Below are positions 8,922 through 16,536 of a stretch of DNA of 64,000 nt, in pieces (positions within the stretch are counted from its first letter, which is position 1; the number at the start of each line of letters is the position of its first letter). The DNA is from an uncultured Bacilli bacterium (GTDB lineage Bacteria > Bacillota_I > Bacilli_A > RF39 > UBA660), in contig CAKPSO010000002.1 of the NCBI GenBank assembly GCA_934183185.1, positions 1 to 64,000 on the forward strand, written 5' to 3'. Under the pieces are notes generated by a model. It saw nothing but the letters and a program-made list of their open reading frames with translations. It was not told the origin of the DNA and searched no databases. A program made the translations under genes and the position numbers.

Positions 8922-9250
8922 TTATAATTCAATCGAACCATTTCTCTCTAACTGTGATTTCTTAGTTAATTTTACGGCTTCATATATATCATATTCTGCG
9001 TCTTCCCAATTCTTTTTAATGATTCAAATTTTACATTTTCTTTCACTGATATAGCTTTTAAACTCAATACTTCTCCATTATATTCAATATCTCTTTGAGT
9101 TAAAGACTTCTTTGCACCTTCTACTGCTTTAATCATATTTCCTGTTTTTTTATACCAATCTGAAAGTGTTGATCTATTTATACCTTCTTTTTTTGCAATA
9201 TCAGCCTGACTTAACATTTCGTCAAGATATTCATATAACTCTCCTCGCAT
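8922..9250 (-). pseudogene. Frameshifted two-repeat HTH protein
   Basis: The intact frame (start ATG 9250 with GGAGG six bases upstream) holds one helix-turn-helix-like repeat, LSQADIAKKEGINRSTLSDW followed by YKKTGNMIKAVEGAKKS, and half of a second, LSLKAISVKENVKFESLKR. It then runs out of frame and stops at 8972. Restoring one A in the AGAATTGG at about 9008-9014 continues the second repeat as NWEDAEYDIYEAVKLTKKS to a stop at 8922, matching the first repeat. A single-base deletion therefore truncates the second repeat. The long N-terminal extension of the open frame up to 9292 has no ribosome site. Confidence 0.65.
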
Positions 9251-9295
9251 AATTTTCCTCCATTGCCAAATCATGTCTTTATAAAAATTCATAAA

Positions 9296-9634
9296 CTATT
9301 CTAAAATAATATTTTTAACACTAATTATTTCTTCATCAATCCACTTTAAATATTCTTTATTTATACTTGATATATCATATATAGCAAACTCAAAGCATTC
9401 ATAACTATGAACATTCCTTATAACATCAAATATTTTAGTTGAACAACTTTTTTTCGTCTTCATTTGAAGTAAATATTCTTTAGCAGCTTCTCGTTCATTC
9501 TTCCAATTCCAAATACTTTCACTTTCTATAGCATGACAACTTGCCACTAATTTCTTATCTAATAATTGATTTATAACATTATTTAATTCTTCTTTATTAT
9601 CAAATGCACTTTCTATCATACAATAATCATTCAT
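9296..9634 (-). CDS. cutA: CutA-like divalent-cation tolerance family protein
   Basis: 112 residues matching the small trimeric CutA1 family: KKLVASCHAI near residue 28, SIWNWKNEREAAKEYLLQMKT near 40 (the family pattern of W...E...E...M/K-T), and HSYECFEFAIYDI then YLKWIDE near 76-100, corresponding to the HPYExPE...YLxWI motif of the family. The family has been linked to copper tolerance, but its exact role is unclear. GGGAGG precedes the ATG. Its location between element ends suggests it is accessory cargo. Confidence 0.8.
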   Translation of the reverse strand: MNDYCMIESAFDNKEELNNVINQLLDKKLVASCHAIESESIWNWKNEREAAKEYLLQMKTKKSCSTKIFDVIRNVHSYECFEFAIYDISSINKEYLKWIDEEIISVKNIILE

Positions 9635-9647
9635 TATAAAAACCTCC

Positions 9648-10217
9648 CTATAAATTTAAAATGAAATTATTTCCTTTATTTCTTATTTGTTCCATTTTAT
9701 CTTTAGTATCTTTTAATTTATAGTCAAATCTATCAACTAACTTATTAACATAATCTAATTCTCTAATATAATTTAAACTCTCATCAAAATATAAACCATA
9801 TATAAATGCAATATAAGAAATCCATATGTCAATTGGTGTTTTCCTATTCTTACTTAATATAGTTTTTTCATTCATAAAATCATTAAAAATATTATCTGAT
9901 ATTAATGAATTTTCAATTTCCTCTTGTGTCATATTTGCCATCGTATAAATATCATCTTCATACTTTGCTCTAAATGAATCCAATTTATCAGCATCTCTAA
10001 TAATTTTTGAATGTAATGCTTGTATTTCATCCATACTATCAAAATCAACGATATATTTACTATGATTAGATATAGCAATTTTTATAATTTCATCATATTT
10101 ATCAAATTCAACAAAACTTCTAATTAAATTATTTTCTATTAATAATTTATCATTATTTATTTGTTGTTGTAATAATTCTAAATCTTTAATATTTTTATTA
10201 TTCTTTAATACTTCCAT
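9648..10217 (-). pseudogene. 5'-truncated HD-domain phosphohydrolase
   Basis: 189 residues resembling the C-terminal part of HD-superfamily hydrolases: the segment ISNHSKYIV followed by KIIRDADKLD (residues about 50-80) is the second half of the metal site. The upstream H...HD half expected in this family is missing. There is no ribosome-binding site before the ATG, and only 37 bases separate it from another truncated ORF at 10254-10316. A deletion that joined the two remnants is the simplest explanation. Confidence 0.65.
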
Positions 10218-10253
10218 TTATTATTATTGGAATAGTATTACAAAAATCACATA

Positions 10254-10316
10254 TTACCTTAACCTCGATTCTAAAGATTCTTCAATTTCAATTTCTTCTT
10301 TAATAATATTTACCAT
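10254..10316 (-). pseudogene. Truncated copy of the att-associated small ORF
   Basis: Starts MVNIIKEEIEIEESLESRLR and stops. This matches the first 20 residues of the intact copy at 12572-12844 (MINIIKQEIAFDESLRQRLE). The ribosome site AAAGGA and its spacing are also conserved. The rest of the gene is lost. Confidence 0.7.
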
Positions 10317-10349
10317 AGACAAATCCTTTCTATGATTTTTTCAAAAAAA

Positions 10350-10378
10350 ACGAAAAAATCAATCATTTCTGATTGATT
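10350..10378 (-). terminator. Terminator of att module B
   Basis: Minus-strand 9-bp perfect stem AATCAATCA / TGATTGATT with a 4-base loop, followed by TTTTCG and eight T. It occupies the same place as the terminators of modules A and C. The stretch 10317-10528 otherwise contains only the att module. Confidence 0.85.
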
Positions 10379-10387
10379 CATATATAT

Positions 10388-10480
10388 AAGTTCGAATAGT
10401 TCGAACAGATTCTCTAGTGGTGCGAGTGTCGTAGTAATCTACAACTTTCTCACAAAGACGATTGATATTAGAATCAATCT
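10388..10480. repeat. Att-like module B (junction of the two elements)
   Basis: Bases 10388-10424 are identical to 12923-12959 at the tRNA-Leu end. They include the perfect inverted repeat GTTCGAA-TAG-TTCGAAC (10390-10406) and the core TGGTGCG. To the right of the core (CGTAG/CTACAAC, then a GATTGAT...AATCAATC inverted repeat) the match is to module A. The module is thus a hybrid of the two outer ones. Confidence 0.7.
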
Positions 10481-10528
10481 CTAAATTCATTTTAACATAA
10501 AAAATAAATAGTAGCAATAATTATGCCA

Positions 10529-11323
10529 CTATTTTCTTTTTTTTGTTAAAGTTGGTCCGTTTTCAGTATGTGATTTTTGTGTTGCTTGTTGTTCTTCTAG
10601 TAATTCATTTTTTAAATTTTCTAATGCTTGTTTTTGGTCGCTAATACTTAATTCTTGTACAGGTTTAGCAACTTCTTCTTTTTTATCATCTGAACTATGA
10701 CTTAAATCTAAATTAGTGTTATTTCGTAGTGCATTTGCAAAACTCTCTTTATCACCATATTTTTCCATTCCTGCTGAAACAATATTTTTCCAAGCCTCAA
10801 TAACTTTTTTCTTTTGTTCATCTACTGTTAATCTAGAAGCATCACCATTAACTTTTAAAATTGTGATATTTTCTAATGAATCATCCATTTCGTAGAATAT
10901 TTCACTTTTTTCAGTGTCAGTCTCAATTTTAATTGAAGCAGCTTTTGATATTCTTATTTCATCCTTTAGTGGAATAAGAAGAGCATTTAATCCTGTTGGT
11001 TTTTTTTGATATTCTTGCTTTTCTATTTCTGACATTTCTTCTAATGCATCCATCACATTTAATTGATCCAATATCATAGGTCTAGCATTATTATATTGAA
11101 CTGTTCTTTGAAAAACTTGCATAATGTTAAATATTGGTATTAACATTGATAAAAGTGTAGCTTTTGATGCATTTGGATTTAATTGTTTACTTAAATCTGA
11201 CAATCTTCTTATATCAATTTTATATCCAGCATCAGCAACATCCTTAAACATTCTCAATTCATTTGCCATTTCCATGCAAAAACTTGCAATACTTGTACCT
11301 AACCATAAAACTAAAAGTTCCAT
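10529..11323 (-). CDS. Hypothetical membrane-associated protein of the second element
   Basis: 264 residues, not recognised. Residues 1-18 and about 57-70 are hydrophobic (LLSMLIPIFNIMQVF). The middle has alternating acidic segments, and the C-terminus is a charged coiled-coil-like region ending in TKKRK. AGGAGG precedes the ATG with good spacing. It lies directly downstream of the relaxase remnant, as accessory mobilization or maintenance genes often do, but no function can be assigned. Confidence 0.6.
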   Translation of the reverse strand: MELLVLWLGTSIASFCMEMANELRMFKDVADAGYKIDIRRLSDLSKQLNPNASKATLLSMLIPIFNIMQVFQRTVQYNNARPMILDQLNVMDALEEMSEIEKQEYQKKPTGLNALLIPLKDEIRISKAASIKIETDTEKSEIFYEMDDSLENITILKVNGDASRLTVDEQKKKVIEAWKNIVSAGMEKYGDKESFANALRNNTNLDLSHSSDDKKEEVAKPVQELSISDQKQALENLKNELLEEQQATQKSHTENGPTLTKKRK

Positions 11324-11376
11324 AATAAATTCCTCCTTTGAATTAGATCATATAATAACACATTTACATATATTAG

Positions 11377-12558
11377 TCAAATTTCCATTTCAAAATCATC
11401 TTTTTCTCTTTCATAATCGTGATTTTTACTAAATTCATAAGTATCTTGTAAATCATCAAATGTCTCTTCTTCAATAATTTTCTTTGAATATAAATCTTCT
11501 GCAACGTCCATATATTTTTCACGTTCTTTTTCTTTTCCAAATAGTTTATCTTTGATGAAAGATATTACTTTCAAAAATTTATCTTTCCAAAATGATAATG
11601 ATTGTCTTAAAGAAAGGTTTTCTTCTTTTAAATCTTTGATTGGTTTATCTTTAACTTTATTATTTTTAGTTAGTGTATCAACTCTTAATTGTAATGCCTC
11701 ATTATTTTCAGTTAGAGTTTGTATTTCTTTTTGATTTTCTTGTATCCCTTTATCTACATTATTAAGAGTAATAGATAATGTTTGAATATTTTTATATTCA
11801 TCATTTGTTGTATCAACTTGATTCATATATTTTTCAATTTTGTCTTTATCTTCTTGTTTTAAAATATAGTTGTCTTTCTTAATTAGTGTTGGTTTTAAAT
11901 CACTTGTTATTTCTTTAACTTCTTTTGACTTGTTATCTAGTTCAAGAGATTTTTTATTAGCTTTTTCTAAATTTTCTTGATTCTTTTCTAGTTGTTCTTT
12001 CATTTCCATATAATTATCCATTTCAGTTATATGATAATCTCTATTTCTACCTTTTTGCTTTTTCTTTAAAGAGTTTGTAAGATTATATTCTTTATTAAAT
12101 GATTCAATACATAATCTTATCATTTTATCTTGAAGTTCTATTAGTTTTGTTTTAGTAAAACCATCAGATTTACCAACTTGTTTAGACATACCATTTTTAC
12201 TTTTATATTTTATTGGAACACCTACAATATGCATATGTGGACTTGTTTCATCATAATGAATAATTGCACTTGCTACTTTAAAATTTGGAATTAGATTTTC
12301 TAAATCTTTTACTTGTTCTTTATAGACATTAGACATTTTATGTTTAAAATTATCATCTTTAGTATCCCAGTACTTTTTATCTCCAAGTTCAATAATTATC
12401 TCGCAATCCAAATCATTTTTTGAATTATCACTAATCTTTTAGAAATAGTCATCTATTTTTCTATCATCTCTTGTTTGTTTTGCATTATATTCAAGTCTTG
12501 CTTCTTCAAACTCTTCTTTATATAAATTTTTAACATCATCATATAGTGAAGTAGTACT
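11377..12558 (-). pseudogene. Disrupted MobV (Mob/Pre) plasmid relaxase
   Basis: The long open frame (11377-12411) has the MobV/Pre histidine motif HYDETSPHMH and the segment VGKSDGFTKTKLIELQDKM, then a long coiled-coil C-terminus (about residues 130-290). In the same frame upstream, 12442-12558 encodes YKEEFEEARLEYNAKQTRDD and so on, the conserved region before the active site. It is interrupted by a TAA at 12439-12441 where family members have Glu (GAA to TAA). The N-terminal 50-60 residues are absent and a stop at 12559 closes the frame. The relaxase is therefore truncated and carries a nonsense mutation. Confidence 0.8.
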
Positions 12559-12571
12559 CTAACTATTTCAA

Positions 12572-12844
12572 TTAAATGCCTTTTAAATAATCTTCTAACT
12601 CTGATATTTTAATCTTTTGTGATAAATTTTTAATATAAATCTCATTAGAATAATTAAAAGCAAGAAATGTTACACCTTTAATGATTATCTTATGTGGCTC
12701 TACATAAGAAAGATTAGTTCTTGCTACCTTATGAATATAACCATTTATAAAAGTAGGTGTAGTATGTGAAAATTCACATATAAATTCTAATCTTTGTCTT
12801 AAAGATTCATCAAATGCAATTTCTTGCTTAATAATATTAATCAT
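12572..12844 (-). CDS. Att-associated small conserved hypothetical protein
   Basis: About 90 residues, function unknown. It has a cysteine in the FICEF core and a C-terminal KIKISELEDYLKG helix. It is the intact member of three copies in this window; the others are the 7823 gene and the 10254 remnant. Each sits just left of an att-like module. The frame opens at 12853, but the ATG at 12844, nine bases after AAAGG and aligned with the start of the remnant copy, is the likely start. A role in site-specific integration or control of the element is an inference from position only. Confidence 0.65.
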   Translation of the reverse strand: MINIIKQEIAFDESLRQRLEFICEFSHTTPTFINGYIHKVARTNLSYVEPHKIIIKGVTFLAFNYSNEIYIKNLSQKIKISELEDYLKGI

Positions 12845-12883
12845 AAATACCATCCTTTCCTAATAGGATGATTTTCCATAAAA

Positions 12884-12911
12884 CGAAAAAATCAACCCAA
12901 TTTGAGTTGAT
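12884..12911 (-). terminator. Terminator after tRNA-Leu / att module C
   Basis: Minus-strand stem ATCAAC / GTTGAT followed by TTTTTTCG and TTTT. It would end the tRNA transcript and protect the small ORF downstream from read-through. Confidence 0.75.
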
Positions 12912-12922
12912 ATTTATATTTA

Positions 12923-12959
12923 AAGTTCGAATAGTTCGAACAGATTCTCTAGTGGTGCG
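12923..12959. repeat. Att-like module C: 37-base direct repeat at the tRNA-Leu 3' end
   Basis: A perfect copy of 10388-10424, including the inverted repeat GTTCGAA-TAG-TTCGAAC (12925-12941). Its last seven bases are the CCA end, discriminator and first acceptor-stem bases of tRNA-Leu. tRNA 3' ends are common integration targets. Confidence 0.75.
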
Positions 12960-13037
12960 GGTAACAGGAGTTGAACCTGCAAGCCTTGCGGCGCTAGATC
13001 CTAAGTCTAGTGCGTCTGCCAATTCCGCCATACCCGC
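12953..13037 (-). tRNA. tRNA-Leu (UAG)
   Basis: 85 bases including the encoded CCA. The acceptor stem is GCGGGTA/TACCCGC. The anticodon loop CTTAGGA lies between CTAGA and TCTAG. A long class II variable arm (GCC-GCAA-GGC) and T arm GCAGG/CCTGT are present. The last bases overlap the att-like core. Confidence 0.96.
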
Positions 13038-13042
13038 AAAAA

Positions 13043-13119
13043 TGGTGGACCCTGATGGACTCGAACCATCGACCGCCCGGTTATGAGCCGGATGCTCTAA
13101 CCAACTGAGCTAAGGGTCC
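13043..13119 (-). tRNA. tRNA with CAU anticodon (Ile2 or elongator Met)
   Basis: 77 bases with encoded CCA. Acceptor GGACCCT/AGGGTCC, D stem GCTC/GAGC, anticodon loop CTCATAA, T stem GATGG/CCATC. It is not an initiator: position 1 pairs normally and the G-C triplet of initiators is absent. The GGACC..TTAGCTCAGTTGGTTAGAGC body resembles the Bacillus tRNA-Ile2 that TilS modifies, so Ile2 is favoured over elongator Met. Five bases separate it from tRNA-Leu. Confidence 0.9.
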
Positions 13120-13130
13120 ATGACTATTTA

Positions 13131-13159
13131 ATAATAGCACAAAGATAAATAGTATGCAA
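13131..13159 (-). promoter_or_regulatory. Promoter of the tRNA pair
   Basis: Minus strand TTGCAT, 17-base spacer, TATTAT, ending 11 bases before the tRNA 5' end. This gives a leader of only a few bases, as usual for tRNA genes. Confidence 0.8.
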
Positions 13160-13170
13160 CAACTTTTGTT

Positions 13171-13197
13171 AAAAAAAATTAATTTCCCTTAATTTTA
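13171..13197 (-). terminator. Terminator after the 299-residue unknown gene
   Basis: Minus-strand AAAATTAA / TTAATTTT stem followed by a run of T. It lies just before the tRNA promoter. Confidence 0.65.
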
Positions 13198-13200
13198 TTT

Positions 13201-14100
13201 CTATAGTCTGGATGGTGATTTAATTTTTTCTTTTAATTTGTCTTCTGGCATACCTATACTAATGTTTTTTCTTCTTATTAAACCGTCTTTATTCATTTCA
13301 GTAAATAAATCATATAGAATTAATCTTTTTGCATTTTTTAGATTAATAATATCACTGTCATTATTAGCTAAATAATTTATTGATTTATGTTCACAATAAT
13401 GCTTTCTAAATATAAACCTTTGAGTACTGTCAGTTAATCCTTGAGATACTTGATGAAATTTATCATATATTTTTATAATACTATTAGGATCCATTATTAG
13501 CAGTTTTATATCATTATATATTAAATCCATTTCAAAGGGATTTAATATATATTTTATTTTTTCTTGTGGCACATGAATATAATAAAGTATTTCTCTATTT
13601 TTGATTGCAAATTTAATTCCTAAACTTTCTGGATCAACTGGTTCTCCATCTTTACGTAGTAAAGCATTTCGTTCATATAATTTATCTATTGACTCTTTAT
13701 TACTAGTATCAATACTTCCATATCCAAAAGTATTTTCTAAACTGCAGTTTCTATCTAATACTGCTACTTTATTTATGTCTTGGCTAACATAAAAATCAAG
13801 CATATTAAATGGTGATTTAGAAAATGAAATCCAGCGTGTAGGTACATGAGTACCATTTAGTAAATGAGCAGCTATATCTTTTCTTATATCTTTATTAAGG
13901 TCTTCTGAAATTTGTTTATTTACTATCGATGTAAAACTAGGATTATTAATTAGGTCTTTGATATGAATGTTACTATCAAAAATGTTTTGATTTAGTAATA
14001 TTTCTTCTTTCAATCTTACCAAAATATCTTTACTATACATTCCAAGATTCTGTTCTACTGTAGCTAAATCAAATTTATTTAAGGCACGATAGATATACAT
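13201..14100 (-). CDS. Hypothetical protein, possible ADP-ribosyltransferase-like fold
   Basis: 299 residues, not recognised as a known family. The order of N-terminal YRAL (residues 3-6), central RWISFSKSPFNMLDFYV (about 93-109) and YYIHVPQEKI (about 177-186) is reminiscent of the Arg / S-x-S / Glu arrangement of ADP-ribosyltransferase-like proteins, in which YR, an SFS or STS strand and a later acidic residue form the site. The resemblance is weak and no diagnostic E-x-E is clear. There is no signal peptide. It is monocistronic, next to the tRNA pair, on the chromosomal side of the element array. Confidence 0.6.
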   Translation of the reverse strand: MYIYRALNKFDLATVEQNLGMYSKDILVRLKEEILLNQNIFDSNIHIKDLINNPSFTSIVNKQISEDLNKDIRKDIAAHLLNGTHVPTRWISFSKSPFNMLDFYVSQDINKVAVLDRNCSLENTFGYGSIDTSNKESIDKLYERNALLRKDGEPVDPESLGIKFAIKNREILYYIHVPQEKIKYILNPFEMDLIYNDIKLLIMDPNSIIKIYDKFHQVSQGLTDSTQRFIFRKHYCEHKSINYLANNDSDIINLKNAKRLILYDLFTEMNKDGLIRRKNISIGMPEDKLKEKIKSPSRL

Positions 14101-14155
14101 TATGCAACACCTCTTTTTTTGCCAATTAATATAACACTAATTATAATTAATGTAA

Positions 14156-14187
14156 ATAATAAAAGTAGGAATTTTTATTCCCTACTT
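14156..14187 (-). terminator. Terminator overlapping the stop of the 139-residue unknown gene
   Basis: Minus-strand stem AAGTAGG / CCTACTT with TTTATT tail. Confidence 0.7.
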
Positions 14188-14601
14188 GTGCAACATATTC
14201 ATTAATTCAATTTTAAACATATCTCTTTTGGCATTTGACTTAGAAACCATAACTCCCTTATATGTTGATAATTCTATTCTATGTCCCTCTTCAAAGATAT
14301 CTTCTGGAGTTATATTGGTTAGTAATATGGTATTATTCTTAGAAAATATAGTATAGTGTAATCTGATTACACCATGAACTTTTTTAAATAAATCATCAGT
14401 TGGCAACTCCAATTCATATGATACACTTGATTCATTTTTATTTTCTTCAACAACTTTGCCTAAAAAGTTTCCATTTTTAAGCTCAGGATAATACTGGAAT
14501 ACTAATTTTTTATATGCTAACATGTTATATTTACGAAGTGAACGTTCTTTTAATCTAAAATCGTTTTCATTTAGATAATCAAAAATATATCCTTTTTTCA
14601 T
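14182..14601 (-). CDS. Hypothetical protein
   Basis: About 139 residues, cytosolic-looking, function unknown. It starts MKKGYIFDYLNENDF, with mixed alpha/beta composition and a C-terminal amphipathic helix. The frame opens at an ATG at 14610 that touches the AGGGG site; the ATG at 14601 has better spacing. No cysteines or obvious catalytic motif. The 14611-14733 stretch upstream shows no other gene. Confidence 0.6.
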   Translation of the reverse strand: MKKGYIFDYLNENDFRLKERSLRKYNMLAYKKLVFQYYPELKNGNFLGKVVEENKNESSVSYELELPTDDLFKKVHGVIRLHYTIFSKNNTILLTNITPEDIFEEGHRIELSTYKGVMVSKSNAKRDMFKIELMNMLHK

Positions 14602-14733
14602 TTCAACCATCCCCTATTCATTGTCCCCCAACCTTATTTATATGCTCTATGTCTATAATACAAGGTATTCATGATGTTACCACAAAATACCTTTAAAATC
14701 AAGCATTTTTAGCTAATATTAGACAGTTAAAAG

Positions 14734-14765
14734 GAAAAAGTACTAGAATTTGACATCTAGTACTC
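14734..14765 (-). terminator. Terminator after aspS
   Basis: Minus-strand perfect 9-bp stem AGTACTAGA / TCTAGTACT followed by TTTTTCC. Confidence 0.9.
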
Positions 14766-14769
14766 TATT

Positions 14770-16521
14770 TTAATCTTTATTTATTAAATCAATTCCTAAA
14801 TCAGTTAACTGATTTTTTTCTACAAAATTTGGGCATTCACTCATTAAACATGATGCACTAGCTGTTTTAGGGAAAGCAATTACGTCACGAATGTTTTCTG
14901 TATTTGTTAAAAGCATTGTAAGCCTATCTAGTCCTAACGCTAATCCTCCGTGTGGTGGAGTTCCATAGTCAAATGCTTCTAAGAAGAACCCAAACTTTTC
15001 CTTTGCTTGTTCAGGAGTAAAACCCAAAGCTTCAAACATTTTAGCTTGTACTTCGTGTTTATGAATACGAATACTTCCACCCCCAGCTTCATAACCGTTA
15101 ATAACGATATCATAAGCTTTTGAATAGCAGTGTCCTGGATCGGTTATTAATTTATCTATATCACTATCTTTAGGGGCTGTAAAAGGATGATGACAAGCTA
15201 CATATCTATTTTCTTGTTCGCTATATTCAAATGATGGGAAATCTACTACCCATAGTAATTTATAGTCATCTTTATCAATAAGATCTAAATCACGAGCTAA
15301 TTTACATCTTAAAGCTCCTAAAGCTATTTTGGTAATATTATATGAGTTAGCTACTATTAGTATTAAATCGTTGTTTTCAATATTTAATTTATCTTTTAAA
15401 GATTCTAGTTCTTTATCACTAACTACCTTACGAATACTTCCAGTAAATTCATCATCAGTATATTTTAACCATGCAAGTCCACTAGCTTTATAAGTTTTTA
15501 CATAGTCAGTTAACTTGTCTATATCCTTACGAGAATATTTATCAGAAGCATTTTTAACTACTAAACAGTTAATGATTCCATTATTATCTAAAACTGTTTT
15601 AAATACAGTAAATTCTGTACTTTTAAATATATCAGTAATATCCTGTATTTTCATATCGAATCTTAAATCCGGTTTATCTGAACCATAATTACTAATAGCA
15701 TCATCATATTTCATTTTCATAAGTGGAAGAGAAATATCTATACTTTTTACTTCTTTAAATACTTGGGCTACTAATTTTTCTGTAATACTCATTACATCTT
15801 CTTCTTCAACAAAACTCATTTCCATATCAATTTGAGTAAATTCTGGTTGACGATCAGCTCTTAAATCTTCGTCTCTAAAACACTTAGCTATTTGAAAATA
15901 TTTTTCTACTCCACCAATCATTAATAACTGTTTAAATATCTGAGGAGATTGTGGTAGGGCATAGAACTTTCCTTTATTAACACGTGATGGTACTAAGTAA
16001 TCTCTTGCACCTTCAGGAGTTGATTTACATAATACTGGAGTTTCTACTTCTATAAAGCCATTACTTGCTAGGAAGTTTCTAACAGCCATAGTAATTTTAC
16101 TACGTGTAATCAATTTATTTTTTAATTCATCTCTTCTTAAATCTAGATAACGATATTTAAGTCTAGTGTCTTCTAGAGCAGTTGTGTTATCAGTAATTTC
16201 AAATGGTAAGTCATTAGCCATGTTTATAAGTTCTAGACTGGATACTATCACTTCTATTTCTCCTGTTGGGATTTTAGTATTTTTACTTTCTCTTTCAACT
16301 ATTTTTCCAACTATATGGATAACTGATTCACTTTTTAAGCTACTAGCTAAATCATAATCTTTTGTTTCAGGTCTTACTACAAGTTGAATAATACCACTTC
16401 TATCTCTTAAATCTATAAATATTAAGCCACCAAGATTTCTCTTTTTAGCTACCCAACCATATAATTCTACTTCTTCACCAATATTTTTAATATTAAAATC
16501 TGTATTATTATTTTTCTTCAT
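14770..16521 (-). CDS. aspS: Aspartate-tRNA ligase
   Basis: 583-residue bacterial-type AspRS. The N-terminal OB-fold anticodon domain carries GWVAKKRNLGGLIFIDLRDR (residues about 22-41). Class II motif 2 appears as FRDEDLRADRQPEFTQID (about 216-233). The bacterial GAD insertion domain follows (about 290-400). Motif 3 is GLALGLDRLTMLL (about 530-542). It is the last gene of the T-box operon, 15 bases after hisS. No GatCAB genes are in the window, so discriminating versus non-discriminating type is not resolved. Confidence 0.97.
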   Translation of the reverse strand: MKKNNNTDFNIKNIGEEVELYGWVAKKRNLGGLIFIDLRDRSGIIQLVVRPETKDYDLASSLKSESVIHIVGKIVERESKNTKIPTGEIEVIVSSLELINMANDLPFEITDNTTALEDTRLKYRYLDLRRDELKNKLITRSKITMAVRNFLASNGFIEVETPVLCKSTPEGARDYLVPSRVNKGKFYALPQSPQIFKQLLMIGGVEKYFQIAKCFRDEDLRADRQPEFTQIDMEMSFVEEEDVMSITEKLVAQVFKEVKSIDISLPLMKMKYDDAISNYGSDKPDLRFDMKIQDITDIFKSTEFTVFKTVLDNNGIINCLVVKNASDKYSRKDIDKLTDYVKTYKASGLAWLKYTDDEFTGSIRKVVSDKELESLKDKLNIENNDLILIVANSYNITKIALGALRCKLARDLDLIDKDDYKLLWVVDFPSFEYSEQENRYVACHHPFTAPKDSDIDKLITDPGHCYSKAYDIVINGYEAGGGSIRIHKHEVQAKMFEALGFTPEQAKEKFGFFLEAFDYGTPPHGGLALGLDRLTMLLTNTENIRDVIAFPKTASASCLMSECPNFVEKNQLTDLGIDLINKD

Positions 16522-16536
16522 ATTTTCAACTTCTTT

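Larger units (their letters stand above)
8152..12959. mobile_element. Tandem array of two related, decayed integrated elements at tRNA-Leu
   Basis: Three att-like modules (cores at 8152, 10418 and 12953) delimit two segments of about 2.3 and 2.5 kb. Module B shares its left side with C (a 37-base perfect direct repeat) and its right side with A, the pattern expected if two elements with the same ends are inserted one after the other at the same site. The right-hand site is the encoded CCA end of tRNA-Leu. Cargo: segment 1 has a 180-residue unknown protein, a frameshifted HTH protein, cutA and a truncated HD hydrolase. Segment 2 has a 264-residue unknown protein, a broken MobV relaxase and a small conserved ORF. 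No integrase gene is visible, so integration enzymes were lost or act in trans. Confidence 0.7.

Noticed and set aside
12953..12961. dif/XerCD-type recombination site
   Set aside because: The palindrome and core do not fit the 11-6-11 dif layout; it is better explained as a tRNA-end att site.
12837..13086. Two overlapping open frames on opposite strands across the tRNA pair (protein starting MAELADALDLG and its counterpart)
   Set aside because: They are translations of the tRNA-Leu and tRNA-CAU genes and their flanks, a common spurious protein, not real coding regions.
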